DNA of 64,000 bases from Nageia nagi (GCA_050084985.1 JBITNC010000001.1:150350001-150414000), one strand, 5' to 3'; shown: positions 23,466 through 37,100, numbered from the stretch's first letter. The notes: a model not told the origin generated them from the letters alone. Numbers and translations are program-made.

Positions 23466-25243
23466 TGTATTCCTCCAAAATAATACTCAAAATCTGGGTA
23501 TCTTACTAATCTTTATTCTTTATTATTTCATTTGCCTCAGTACTCGAAAGCTATGTATATGAGAGTACCCAAGAAATCACCATTCTTTTAGAATTTCATC
23601 TCTTGAATTATTTAAACCTTCCCCCTTTTCACATTCCTATCCCTTAGAGTGTCAAGAATCATTTTGTAAATAAAGTCATCCAAAATTTTTATCTTTCTTC
23701 AATATCCGAGAAATATGTAAACAAGGCCACTTGGAGATTCTGTCAAAACACTTGTGTTAAATTTATATTCTCTCTTTAATAACCATAAGTCTACAATACC
23801 CGAAAATTTTCTCCAAATGCACCCAAGAAGTCATGTATCAAAATTGCTCGAAATCATATTTGTCGCCTTAGAGTCTTTAGGAATCATTAACATGAAAGTC
23901 CAAGACTTGTGTATATATGCAAAGTTCAACTTTTGAAAAATGCAAACAAAGCCCAGAGATTTCAAAGCATGATGTCATAATTTTCGATCAAAATAAGTGG
24001 GTCTTGGAATAGATAGTAGGCATCGTAGATTCTTGAAGATCATGGATAGAGCTTGACAATTTTAGGAGATGATGTCACAAATTGTTATGAAAATCAACGG
24101 GTCTTGGAGAAAACTAGATCATCAACAAAGCCTAGAAGAACAACATAGAGGCCGTTGAGGGAATAAAAGAGTAATGTATGAGAAAGAACACCCAGGTCCA
24201 CTTCATTTTAAGTGTTTAACCCTTGGGGCCTTGTTAATGTGTTGACACCAACTCATTTCTACATAACAATGGTAGTTCTTCTTGATCTAAGCAAACATAA
24301 TATCTACCAACCATCATTACTTTGATTACTAACATCCACAATATACATCATGAAGATTGCATAGAAGTAGATGGAGGTTAATAAAATAGATAATCAAATT
24401 ATACCAATCAATGTGCAATCAAACAACAGCTCAATCTACCATAGTACCGCTTTCAATCAGCAACAGTGCTAAACTCAATCAGCTACAGGGTTCTGGAAGG
24501 AGTAGTCAACATGTCAACAAGATTATGACTTTATGGATATGGTTGATCGAAAGTTACAAATCCCCAAAAGGTCCAAAAAAAAAAGATAGTTAATATTGAT
24601 TTAAACTTGTATATTATACAATCTAACACAATTGTAACATTTATGTAAATAACATTATTGTAGTTGTTTCATTCAGTACTAGTAATAATGTATGTTAATG
24701 AGATCCAACCACCCAAAAGGGGAGGAAGTTGTATAAATAGCTAGTTTTAGAACTTAGAAATGTTGAACATTTTAACAAATTTGCTTGATCTATAAGAGCA
24801 ATTCACACATGGTAATACAAACAGATAATGCTTTGCCCTCTTGCAATAAAGTGGCTATTATTGCTTTTGTGAATGTTATGTATGAAATGTTTACTACAAA
24901 TTATGGCTATGTATTGTGATTGTGAGACCCCAAGGGTGAGGTAGTTTGCTATTCTTAATCTTAGCTATGGATTATCGCTTGTGCTACAATGCTCGGGTTG
25001 TAAATTTTTCATTTTAGTTGTCCTTTTATCTATCTCTTTCCTGTTACTCTTTACCTTTTTATCCCTTTTCTGTTACTTTTGACCTTAAACATAGATAGGA
25101 GTCGATTTATAACCTGGATATTGAGCAAAAGATTGACACGAGCGCATTCCCACCACCTTCTGCTCTTTCAAGGAACTTATTATTGTGGCAAGTGGAGAAC
25201 ATGACCACACCAAACCCTTGAGGTTACACTATACCGATCAACA
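23466..25243 (+). repeat. 3' LTR of the Gypsy element
   Basis: Begins TGTATTCCTCC and ends ACCGATCAACA, directly followed by the duplicated target GTTAC. The TATAAATA box is at 24,732-24,739. Only about 49 bp separate it from the end of the preceding extra ORF, leaving little room for a 3' untranslated segment; no strong polypurine tract is visible beyond a short CAAAAGA. Confidence 0.9.
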
Positions 25244-25248
25244 GTTAC

Positions 25249-25950
25249 CACACAAACAACTTGGATGCTTCATATCATTTCATGTAATTTATATATGGTG
25301 CATTTGGATCATTTCGTATCATATGTATACATAGATAATTTCATGTCATAATGTGGTGCATTTGGACCATTTCATATCATATGGTGTACTTAGATCATTT
25401 CATAGCATATTGTTGGAGCATTTAGATCATTTTCATATCATATGCTATATTTGTAAAAAAATGAATAGTGATTGGTTGGTTCTACTAGGCCATCCTTTAG
25501 GAGCCCATGGCCAACACTTTGATTGGAGTTACTATGATTGAGCTCGGGTGCCTCGAGAAATAGAGGATGACATAGCCTGGAAGCATTCTCCCACTAATGG
25601 GAGAATGGTTCAAGACTACATCCTTTTTTTCTTTATTAATTCATTTGGCGATGATTTTAAACCGCCTCACATTAAAGTCTCTAAATTATGACGATTTTAG
25701 TTGCCCCTTAAACAAGAGCACCAAAAGTTTTATGTGGCGATTATTAACCACCACATTATTATTTTTTTGTGACGGCTAATAGGGTGATATATAACAACCA
25801 CATTTTTTTAAAAGATGACAATTTAATGATCTATATGGCAACATGTAGTAGAGAACTGACTTTTGATGGTATTCGCATAAATGACAATGGAATAACCACT
25901 ATTAAATGTATAAGGTGGCGGTTTATAACTGTCCCATAAACCCTTTTTGA
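25249..25950 (+). repeat. CACTA subterminal region, right of the Gypsy
   Basis: Sequence to the right of the Gypsy duplication again carries the TGGATCATTTCATATCATATG-type block (four or five copies, 25,260-25,450) seen to the left at 1,580-5,320, so it is the continuation of the same outer element. From 25,646 on there are degenerate palindromes of the form GGCGRTTWTTAACCGCC (25,646-25,673, 25,734-25,756, 25,914-25,940), a pattern common near CACTA ends. I could not find a clear CACTA/TAGTG terminus with duplication. Confidence 0.45.
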
Positions 25951-26400
25951 TTTTATGTCATAACCATTTATTTATCACTTATATCCAATTGTATTATGAT
26001 TTTTCAATCTAGTGTATCATTCATAACGACTCTTATATAAAATATATTGTAAACTTTTATTTACAAAATCTCATCAATACTATATGATAACAAAGTATGA
26101 TCCTTATAATAATACATATACTACGAAGAATAACACCTCATACCTTATTAAAATTATTCTAAATAAGTATATCAATCCCAATCCTTAATGCTTATCATTA
26201 CTCTACTCGATGTGATCCCACATAAATATATCAATCCCAATCCTTAACGCTTATCATTTCATTACTCTACGAATGTGACCACCTTTAGGTACATGACCTA
26301 GTTTACTACCTCAAAATCATAGGACTACACTAGAACATTAGCAACATATAGGAAAAAAACAAACACAACAAGTACATTTGTGAGATTCCGGGGGATAGTC
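25951..26400. other. AT-rich intergenic stretch with a 59-bp tandem duplication
   Basis: No gene seen. A unit beginning ATATCAATCCCAATCCTTAA is present twice (about 26,168 and 26,227). Otherwise unremarkable AT-rich DNA between the transposon stack and the promoter of the acyltransferase gene. Confidence 0.5.
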
Positions 26401-26499
26401 ATCATGCACATAAAAATATTCCTCGTTTAAGTGCAGTTATTTATTTTTTTATTTATACGCAAACGATTTGTCACAATTTCTATGACGGAATATTCTCCA

Positions 26500-27361
26500 A
26501 CCCTCACTCATCATAACGTGATGCCGTGATCCAGGGCAGTACACTACAGAGCACAATTCCCTTTGTCCGTCCACGCTGTCGACGCCGCTTCGCCGACGTC
26601 GTCTTCATTCCATCAAATAACGGACGGCGGAGCCCCTGCCCATTCTTCAACTAAACAGATAAGCATTAAGTCAAAATTAACAGAGCCGTCAACAAATTCC
26701 CTGGTTGTTGACGAGGCCGCCGGCGACGGAAAAGGGCTGCCATAGAACGGACAACAACGCCAGGCGAATGAGCGGGCCCTGCCGGCTGTTAGACCCCACC
26801 TTCAACAGTTACCGTCAAGAGAAAGCGCACATATTTGAACTCAACAGTGGAGATTAGCTCAAAACCCCAAATGAGGTAGACTCAAAAGCTTTACTGGTTC
26901 GCCTGTCGCTTTGCCCATCTCAAGACAAACTTTTCCGCTGGCTTTGCTTTTGTTGGATTTGCTCGGCTTTTGGAGCTTAAAATTGAATCAAATCCTCTGC
27001 AAAATCGGCTTTTCATTCCTCATAATTTTTTAGATTTTTACTTTACAAGAGCTTTCCAGAGGTCGCCCAAGGTGGAAATCTCCTCCTTTTGGTATGCCCT
27101 ACTTTATCCTTACTGAATCAGAAAGTTTTCCGTGTATTTGGAGTTTTCAAAGGGCCAGGTTTTATTAATTATGGATGCACCTGCGAAGAAGTTTAGAAAA
27201 GGTAGATCGGAGGCTGAATGTGTGAAACTAAATGAGATTTGAGGCATTTTTGAAATTGAATTGCGAGGAGAAGAGAAGGCGATTTGGGAATATGGAGCTG
27301 AGCTGAGCCTGAGTATGAGGTACGGTGTTGAGGATTTTCTTCTCGTGCGGCGAAGGATCGA
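26500..27361 (+). promoter_or_regulatory. Promoter and 5' leader of the PAT gene, with upstream ORFs
   Basis: Base composition shifts from AT-rich to a GC-richer block at 26,520-26,800 (several CpG-containing words such as GACGCCGCTTCGCCGACG), as in promoters and leaders of housekeeping plant genes. I see no clear TATA box, and the transcription start is not determined. If the leader reaches far enough, it carries a 23-codon upstream ORF (27,171-27,242), a 4-codon one starting near 27,294 and a third starting at 27,315 that overlaps the main start in another frame and would end in exon 2. These could damp translation; that is inference. Confidence 0.45.
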
Positions 27362-27400
27362 ATGGCCAAGCGAGTTTATCAAGTCTGGAAAGGCAATAAT
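27362..27400 (+). CDS. PAT8-like: PAT exon 1 (coding part)
   Basis: Thirteen codons, [13 protein letters not shown], followed by the donor GTAATG. R-V-Y/F-Q-x-W-K-G-x-N is the conserved start of this clade and the exon break after the Asn matches how the next exon ([13 protein letters not shown]) must join. The ATG is the only one in frame in the exon. Because the exon is tiny and the next lies 6.6 kb away, automatic gene finders could miss it. Confidence 0.85.
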
Positions 27401-28060
27401 GTAATGGCTGCGAGTCTGTTCCTTTTGTTTATGTGTTTTTCTTAATCTGTTTCTTGCTTTCTGCTTGTTTGTTTTCTGCTTTGGGAAGTTTTAGCAAGAT
27501 CATTGTTGCATCCACAAATATTGTGTTTTGATGACGAGCAGACATTTGCTCGGCTTTGTCACTTTTTGAGAACCGTTTCTCTGCCAAATCAGCAAAAACA
27601 GTATGCAAGAAAAAATTATAGCTTCTGGAAAATATTTATTTTATTCTGATTTACTTTGAGTGCTAGTTTCAGCCTTCCTCTCTTGAGATCCTGCAGCTTT
27701 TTGCATTGAGCTTCGTCTTTTTAAGTCTCATTGACCTGTTATATTAGTAATATTTCTTTCTTTCATTCGTGTTTGTGTTTCAAATATTTGCTGCAATTTA
27801 TTTTTTATTTTATGTAGCAATGGGGATGCCTCCAACATCTTTTCAAGCCTAGTGTTTCCATTTTAGTTACAGAAGGTTGGACATCTTCTAATTTTTGTAT
27901 ATGTCAAGCTAATTTATACAATGGTAAAGCGGAAAGTTTCTTTATTTCTCACCATTGGTCGATGTGTGGATAGGAAAAACATTAATAACTATAATACGTA
28001 GCAGGTTTTTTTCATAACCTAAAATGTTTGCATAGGTAGAAAAAACAAGATATATATATA

Positions 28061-28118
<58 letters not shown>

Positions 28119-31100
28119 CCTTAAAGCCTTAATGATACGTTTTTGTTTCTTGTTACCCGTAACATAGTACAAGAGATTGAAGTTTAAGTAGAGAATAGTT
28201 GTGGAGATTTTTTGACGTGTACCTGCTATCTTGGTTTCATCTGCTGTAACCTATAACGCAACTATTCTCACAATGTTGGTCTTAATTCACACTTATCATG
28301 ATTGGAGTTCCGGCTATGTCAGCTTACATGCATGAAAATTTAGAATATTCAGTGGGGTTTTTTGTGCATGGGGATCTATGTTGTTCATGTTACGACAAAG
28401 CAGATTTTTCAGTGGGTTAAAGTGGCCTTTCAAATGCCAACTATTCTGAGTTCAGTCTTCGTTTGACGTAAATACATCACACAATACCATTTTGGCCTTT
28501 GTTTTGAAGGATAGATAGAAAGAAAGAAAGTATATTAATGTCCTTGGGTGACCAAAAATGGGCAATGGGACTATGGAGTACAATCATGCAAATGAAACCA
28601 GCGAAGCCCCTAGTGGGCAACATATAATCATATATAGCCCGTACAAAATGATCCAAACTCTAACAGGAGGGCAGAACAAAATCAAAACTAGAGAAAGGCC
28701 ATCCTGGACCTCTCCGGGGAAAGCATGGGGGTGCTCTCTACCCAGGGGAGGGACCGTCCCTAGGGATCACGCTAGAGAAAACAGGAGAATCGGTACATAT
28801 TCTTCGAAACTGTTGTTCAGAAATAACAAACCATTATTAGCAGAGTTATGGTTTCGAGGCTTCTCTCCCATAGGTATGTTTAAGTTAAATTGAAAATAAT
28901 TGCACACAAATGTATATAAAGTACCAATGATGTTACATCACACAATAAATAATTTATGATTATATCCTCAGATTTTTATGATTTCATGGGCTGCATCCTT
29001 TGATGTTATAAATAATATCTTGGTTTCATCTCTTTATGAAGTCTTATGATAAATTTTTAAAGGCCTGTACCTTACATGAAGAATAATGGGAAAACCAGAC
29101 AATATTTAACTATGGGAAAATCCCTCAAAGACCATCCTTAGGCTCAACATAAGGTTTGCCATGGAGGAAAAATGTTTGCAATATGCATCTCAATCCGGCT
29201 ATGGCCTCATAACCCTGCTTGAAAACTACCTATAAACACCGAATATGTTTTTGGGAGATGCATGATCACTTTACCGGAGGATATTGCAGCATCAAAAAAT
29301 CACCTTTTGTAACTATCACACATGTTATTAAAAAACTTCGTTCTCTCATAATATTAGGCATAACTTTTTTTTCTGTGTTTCACATGTCACCCAATGATAA
29401 AATTGGAAATAACCCAAGTTTGTCTCTAAATTTGATAAACTTGTATGGCCCAAAAGATTTTGTCAGTATCTCTACAATCTGTTTTGAGTACCAAAATGAG
29501 AAAAAAATCTTCATTATAAAAAATGCATCATGTAATAGTGGTGAATGTTGATGTGCATTGATTTTCTGTGGTAACTGGGATTCTTTGCATACTTCGACAC
29601 ACTTTGAGTATCACAATGTAATGGAAGAAACTATGAGTATTGTTGCTACAAGTTGACCAAAAGCCTTTGTAAACATATTCCATTGTGGGCTGCACTTTTT
29701 GCTGTCTTGTACTGTGTCTCCATGGAAGGTAATGCATCTGTAGGCTGCTTTTTGCTTTGGAAGAAACTGGATACAGATCCAAGAGCAAAAGATTAGCTTC
29801 TTGTTATTTGTAATCATCAAGGGATTCGCAAGTCAGAATCTGTAAGACCTATCAATCTGAAATCATTGGAATACAAGCCAAAGTCTAGTGTTCCTTTGAC
29901 ATAAGTACCGAGTGTGAGTACAAGATGCCACTGTTAAGGGTTCATTCTTATTATGTTAGTACCTGCTTCATTGCCTGCTACTGATTTGTCTGCAATTGTA
30001 ACATGAACAGGGGAAGATAGTTGAATTCAGAGCATAAATATTAAAGTGGATCTAAGATAGATTAAGCTGCCTTTCAACTATCAATACACTCATACATGAA
30101 CAACTGGAGAAATAGTACAAGCTAACAATTTGTTTAGTCCCTGAATTACATTCTTACACGTGGAACCTTGGCAACATAGTGTTGGTATACCTAATTTGTG
30201 AGACAAAAATGAAATTATTAGTCTCAAAAATCTCTACGTACAAGTTGTAATGTAGGAGGCCATAATGCAATTCCTCTTGAAGAAGTAACCAAAAAGTTAT
30301 TAGCATTTGATTCTTTCCGTTGGCTCACCTATTGGACATGATAGTGCAATCCTTCTTCCTCCACACCATGCGTTGCTCATCAAGCAAAACCTGAATATCA
30401 TCCATGGATTCATGAAGGAGAGAGCCTTTGAGATTTTCATAAGTTGGTGGCTTAAATCTTGTGTCGTAAACTATAAGGGCACCTACCATTCCCTGGCAGT
30501 ATGGAGACCTTGCCTCATTGAATGGTAGGTTGGAAAAGTACTAGAAACTTGCAACAATATTCTTTGCTGTCTTGTGCCTCTTCTCATTGCATGCATTCAT
30601 ACCCTTTAGCATGGATTTTGACCTGGCATGGGACACACTACAAAAAAAGACTCATTTGTTCCACTCCCTGGGTGTGCAATTGAAGCCACTTTGCTAAAAA
30701 ACCGGCTTTGGTGCTACCAGTAACCTCTGCAGGAGGTCAAGGTCAAGAAGGTGGGGTGCCATTACGTTGTTTCTTTTTTTTGTTTGAATTCCTTCTTCTC
30801 ATAGTAGTTTGTGAGAATGACATTGCATTCTCTCTCAACATTAACCGACATCTTTGAGCATAACCTGACATCATTCCCTTTCCTCCTTGCTAGTTGATAT
30901 TTGAGGTGTTTTATGTTTTCAAATTTTTTTTCTCCACACAAATAGCAGAAAAACTCCCCCTTTTCATCCCCTTTGCATATTTCCATGTTGGATCATTTAC
31001 CTTGTCATTTTCCTACGGTTTCACATGGAAACAATGAATATGTGAAACAATGAACAAATGATTACTTAGAATTTAAGAAAAAAAAAAAATTCACTAGGGT

Positions 31101-34100
31101 TGAAATTCTAGTTTAACTTTAAAGTTTTAACATTGACAGGGGAAAAAAATGCAACAGTTGGCCATTGAAAACTTGCAAATGAGTTTGAATCTCAAAATAA
31201 GAAGCAAAGTGCTTGAAATCCTAGTTTAAATTTTAAACTTTGACAGTTAAAGAAATGCAACAGTTGGCTGTTGCAAACTTGAGATGAATTTGAATTTTAA
31301 AAAAAATGCTTGAAACTCTGGTTTAAATTTTTTACATTGACAGGTGAAAAAAATGCAAAAATTGGTTGCTGCAAACTTGCAATGATTTTGAATCTTAAAA
31401 AAGAAAAAAAAAATGCTTGAATGAAATTTAAAAAGAGACAAAAACATTACGCTTGAAACTTGAAAAACCTCAGAATCACAGTTAGATGGCTGTTGGTGAT
31501 TGTCAGATCCTTCCAGATCTCCAAAAATCAAGCTTTAAGTAGCAAATTGTGATTGTCAAAAATCTGGTTTTAAGAAGCAGACTGTGATGTTTTTGTCAAA
31601 AATCCAGTTTTAAGAAGCAAACTGTGATGTTTTTGGTGTTGCAGCACTTAGTTTCTCCTCTCTCACCTATTTGCATGTTTAGAAATGAAGTAAAATGTTA
31701 AAAAGTTCTGTTTTAACTTTTAAATTCACGTTTTTTGGGATAGCCGAGTCTATTTGTCAGGATTCATGAGTTTTTGAAAAACTTGCAAGTCCCGAGTTTG
31801 AGCAAACTTGGCCTGGGTCCTGAAAACTCATGGGTTAGGCTTGAGAAGCTCAGTAGAGCTGACTCAGAACAACGAATTTTTGAGTCTCGGAGGTTTGTTA
31901 CTATGATCTAACATATTAGAACTAAAATATAATTATATTATAAATTGATATAATAATACTTCCTTAACCGTTATGAATATAATAATTATATAAGTAAAAA
32001 AATATACAAAAAATCATAAAAAACCACAAAACTAAATCACTAAAGCATATTAAAATCTAAATTATTGAAACAAATTAAATGTCTATATATAAAAGAATTC
32101 TCAACGAGGAGAGGTGATGCAACGTGACCTTTAATTGAAAATATGACATGTGCATCAAATTTGATCAATTGGCATATTCCCATTGATCAATTTCTGCATA
32201 ATTTGGAAGAGGAAATAAATATCTCTTTAAACAAGAAAAAAAGAAATAAAAATTTATGAGTAAAAATACATCCGTTCTTACTAAATGCAGAGTCCTGTCC
32301 AAATAAGTGAAAATCCAAAGTGTTTGTGTTTTAGCCTTATAAATTGTTGGACTTTCCTGTGTTTTCTACCAAACATCTCAGCCATCTTTGGGCATAAACC
32401 CTGATCTTTGTCACATGATAAAAATATTTTAAACTGGCAAACGTTTCAGCTAAAATTAGTACTACTGACCAAAATAAGGGCATATTTCGGAGGGATTATA
32501 TTTATTATTTTCAATAGAGAAGAAATGTTGAGGGAAATTTCCATCATTTTTTGCTTGCTACAGTTTGTTAAGCCTCTCTCACTATGTTTTTTCTTTTTCT
32601 TTTTCTTTTTCTTTTTCACTGCTCTGTTGTTATTTTTCATGAGTTTTTTTGGCGATTAACTTGCTAGAAACTGAGTTTCTGGGTGAGTGGCTGCCGGCAA
32701 GAAAAAATTGCATGTTCTTTGAGTAATCGCAAGAATCCAGTCATTTTTCCAACAGTGCTTGAAACCATAGTTATGAAATTCTGCGAATATTCTGTTTATC
32801 TAGCCGAGTCAATAAAAACAAATCATTGCTCAACAATTCAACAAAAACAACGTATTTTAAGAATATGCAAGTTTTATCGAATAACATCTGAATATTCCCG
32901 AAGAATCATCATTTGATGCATATTATGTATATTTTTCATTTTTAATTTGCTGCTTTTTTTGCTGAGTTATTTTACTGAATATTCTTTGAATGGCTGAATT
33001 TCAAAATTTAGAAGTCAAATGATTATTAGCCGAATCCAAATTTCACTAGTATGGTTGAAACCACTCAAACAATATTATTTTGGCTTAATACCCTAATATT
33101 ATTATAATGATGTAATAATTCCTAACATTCTCCCCTTATTACATCATAGTCCAAACAGAGGCAGGAAGAAGAAATAGCTGGACTGGGACAAACACAATAA
33201 TTCGAACAACCGCATGATGAATTAGTACACACTTAATATTTCACGAGGACAAGGATGTACACAATATGCCATGGTTTATATTATTGTGAATAGGGATACA
33301 CTTAACTGTTCATTTCTGTAAGAATAGCCTCACCAAACTCAAGGTCAAAAATAGAGACACACTCAACTATCCAAGATCTTATGATAAACGTGGATAGAGA
33401 CACACACTATCCTCCTTCAAAGTTTTGAATAGGACACACATAGCTGTCCACAACATCTTTGTGACTAGGGACACAAGTGGGGGTTGATAGGGCTTGGTGG
33501 GCCTCACCTGGCTCCTTTTTTAACAATTTTTTTTTACGGCATTGAGCCTCGTGGTGCTGGGGATGGCTAGACATTGTCGGTATGGCCAGGAGATGCCTTC
33601 CTAACTGGGCTTGTCCATCTGTTCCCATTTGGGGTGCATTTCGAGGACATCATGGGGCTTGGCCTTGTGAACTAGGGACAATAGGTGATGTCCCTGATGT
33701 CATCCCCAGGTACCTGGACAGGGGATGGGAATGGTCCCAAGGAGGAAGGGGACATGTCCCTGTGTAACCATGATGAATACAGTTTAGATGTGTGGTGATC
33801 TTTAATATCATGGTAATGTAGATTGATTGCGCTTAGAAATTTTATCTGTTTTGAAGTTTAGTTTTGAATCAGAACCAAAATATTGATAACCTCTGCATAT
33901 ATGAAAGCTTTAATATTTAATATTGTGGATATAACCTCTTGCCTTAAAAAATGTTCTTTCTGGACAAACTGACTGCTTATGTTCTTCTGTTTGTCATTTG
34001 CAGAGGTTTCTGTTTGGTGGAAGACTAGTCTTCGGACCTGATATCAGGTCATTGGCCATCACGGTTTTTTTAATTTTGGTTCCTGTGGTGATCTTCTGCG

Positions 34101-37100
34101 TGTTTGTTGCCAGGCATCTATTACATAAATTCTCAGGATACAATAGTGGCTTCTCAATTCTAGTGGTGACAATTATATATACATTCTATGTTAGTCTTCT
34201 TCATCTTTTACTCGTCTATTAGTTACTATGTTTAAAAGCTAAATATCAAGTTTCTTGAGAAGTCATCTTTGCAAATTTCTTTTTGGTGAAAATTTCTGAT
34301 TCTTTATCCCTTGCATATATGTTCTATGGTAGTTTTCTTCATATTTTGCTTTATAGTTAGTTATTCCTTTTATTTTAAGTTCATTTTTCTTTTAATTATT
34401 ATTGTAAACAACACATTGCCTCAGAGGTAAATCATACATGTCTTTCCAAAATTTAAAATTTTAATGTTTTTTATATGCTGCTTGTCTTTGTAATTTCTTT
34501 TCTCTATGTTTGTTTCTGTGAGATTTTTTAACATGCAAAAATTCAGGCTGCCTCAAGTTATTTCACCAAGTCTAATCCATACAATATTCAGGGAACAAAT
34601 AAACAAAGTGACAAATTAAACATGCGTATCGCCATAACATGATAAAGGGGTAGAGAGTCATCGTTTTCATTTCCTTCTAGAAAAGGCAGATTTGCCATGC
34701 TTTTAAATGAATGCAATACTTCATTAAATAGAAGTTGGTTCTCATTGCAAAACACATACAGATTTTGCCTTTTTATGTGCAAGCTACTTTAGACACTTGT
34801 TTTGTGTATACCATAGTAAATACTTGTCATAAATAAAAGAATGAATGCATGCATGAAAATTTATGTATGAATGGATAAAGTACAGGATGCATTCTTTCTA
34901 TGAAATTCTCTGGATCATTCTCGATTTTCATCAACCAATACAATGCTGAATCCTGCAAAATACCTTGAAGATTTAACTTATCATCGTAACATCCATCAAG
35001 CAGATTTGCTTTCAAACGCTGTTAAAAATGGGAAGCAGACAGATTTTCTTAATAAATATGATGAAATGGAATGCAAAAACTGGTCTTGTAAGTTCCTCTC
35101 TGAGATGAACCAAAGAAATCGAAGTCTCGGCTTGTATCTCTCCCTCAATCAGATGTATGAGATCGGTTTTGACCTGCCATTTTGGAGCTCACATAGTCAT
35201 TAATTCATTTCAATCCTTGTCTTAAGCTGTATATATGATGATAATCTTCCAACTCTTTGAGTTATGAGGGAGGGAGACCTAACAGTGTTCTAACATTCAG
35301 CATTTGTGAAGAAGGTTACCCGCCTGATTCCTATTGGTGCCAAGTTTGAGTAGGGATAATGCTAAAACAGTATCATTTTTACGAAAATATGTAGTTCTCT
35401 ATTGATCTTGCCATTGTATTATGGGAAAATAATATGCTGAAAAGCACGAATCATAACATTGATGTTAAGTGCTGAAGATTTGGCCTCTGCACTTTAAGTG
35501 GCTTGACTCGAGGAAATGACCATACATTTTTGAACAGTTGCAGTCTCAAAAGTAGGGTTTCTCAGGTTCAGATTGAAAAAGAGCCATACCTGTAATTCTA
35601 GCAATCCTACCTTGGTGGAAGTCAAAACTGAAAGCACAATCACGTAAGTCATTCTACCATTTGTGGTTGATTTGTAACGGATTTTGACTTGGGCCACTTG
35701 ACTCATATTGTCAATATTGGAGGGATGTTGAGGGTTGAAGATTTGTGTCATGCTGCTTCCTCATAGGCCAAGGTTTTCAATCATGTCAAAGTTCCCATGG
35801 TTCAAGGACATTGACATAATCTTTGACATTGTCATTCGACTCATCCATAAAGAATGCAGATCTATGTATCCCTTTCCCTTTCATTCCCTTATTGAACATT
35901 TATCTTTTTCAAAATTGTTCAATGTATCTTCATATCTCCTTCTCGTATGAAATTCTTTAAGTCAAGGACATAGTCCTCTTCAGTCTTATCACTAAAGTCA
36001 TAGGAATCGTGCCTGATTGGTGCTGGAAATTTTTAAAATCAAGGACTTCATACTCTGACAAGGTTTGTGCCCATATATTCCACCAATTTTAGGCCATTCC
36101 TGCAAATGTAGGCAGCAAGTCTGGTATGTCTTCTTCAGACATTGCAATATTGGGAAAATGACTCCAATTTGTAAGTCCAAGACCTTGCATGTACTTTCCT
36201 TTCACCATTCAAAGTTGGTATCTTTAACTTGTTGAGGTACTTTTTGTTGAAGAACTTCTGTTGTAGGTCATTTTGCTCTAAGCCTTATTGAATATCACAT
36301 AATTCTTTGAAAGAGCCCTCCAGTTCGAACTTGGTTAGTTGATCTTGTAGGCCCTCTATCAATCCAATGTTGGATCTTCGAACATATCATATGACTCTGA
36401 CTTGAATTGTTGCTCAGCATTACAATGACCTCCATATGGATCACACTTCACCTTAACAGCTGTCTCAGGTGTGTAAGATCTGTCTTTAATGAGTTTTCTC
36501 CATATCGTCCACAACAAAGTCCATATTCTCAAGACCATTAGTGTTAACTTCACATGGGTGGATGATTTAACTGAACTCTTAAGGCCTGTCCTGATGACAT
36601 ACATTGAATTGTTATAGCATGTCAACATGGAGGCCTTAAGAGTTCAGCTAAATCATCCTTTCCTTAGTGATCTCACTACCTAACTATGTCTTCACCTTAA
36701 GGATGGAATTGCTTAGTTTTCAACAATTAATTGATATGACACCAATAAAGTAACTGCCAAATCATAGCAGATTATCATTAATTGGCATATTGCTGCTTTC
36801 CTTTTAGCTACTGACAAATTCCCTACAAATGAAAGTGAACATTTTACTACCACCGAACATTGGAAGGAGGTTATAGTCAGATGACAAGGACTTCATGCAC
36901 ATTGCCAGGAGAGTCATAATTAGACTAACAACCAACTTTTGTGATATCATTTATGTTAATTTATTTTCCCCAGAGCTATTAGTATCTAAGTCATTCGGTT
37001 GTCTTGTCTTTTACGATTTCAGGTTCTTAATTTTTAATTTCTCGGTGTGCATTTGTTTGCTATATTTCAAATATTATATCATCTGGCATAAGTGATTGTG

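Larger units (their letters stand above)
5898..25243 (+). mobile_element. Ty3/Gypsy retrotransposon, Tat-like, with an extra ORF
   Basis: Two direct repeats of 1,778 bp each (5,898-7,675 and 23,466-25,243) start TG and end TA or CA. They are flanked by the 5-bp duplication GTTAC (5,893-5,897 and 25,244-25,248). Between them on the plus strand lie gag, protease, an archaeal-type RNase H, reverse transcriptase with a decayed Gypsy RNase H, integrase, and then a long unidentified ORF. A Copia element (7,705-13,602 plus one duplicated GCTCA) is nested 29 bp after the 5' LTR; without it the element is about 13.4 kb. A sampled stretch of about 290 bp in the LTRs differs at some 20-25 sites, mostly transitions, so it is clearly older than the nested Copia. 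I could not identify the primer-binding site with confidence. Confidence 0.9.

Noticed and set aside
26563-26745. 60-codon open frame in the GC-rich block before the PAT gene
   Set aside because: Low complexity with no recognisable motif; better explained as leader or promoter DNA.
27942-28172. Minus-strand frame rich in Tyr-Ile repeats
   Set aside because: It is the translation of the (TA)n run.
30307-30528. Plus-strand open frame in the hAT A region
   Set aside because: It is the opposite strand of a recognisable hAT coding remnant.
32408-32659. Open frame ending in a run of Phe
   Set aside because: Produced by the (TTTTTC)n microsatellite; no family motif.
33998-34222. Exon 2 read as a separate small gene starting upstream of the acceptor
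   Set aside because: It begins right after a TTTGCAG acceptor, continues a conserved PAT domain from exon 1 and runs past a GTTAGT donor, so it is an internal exon.
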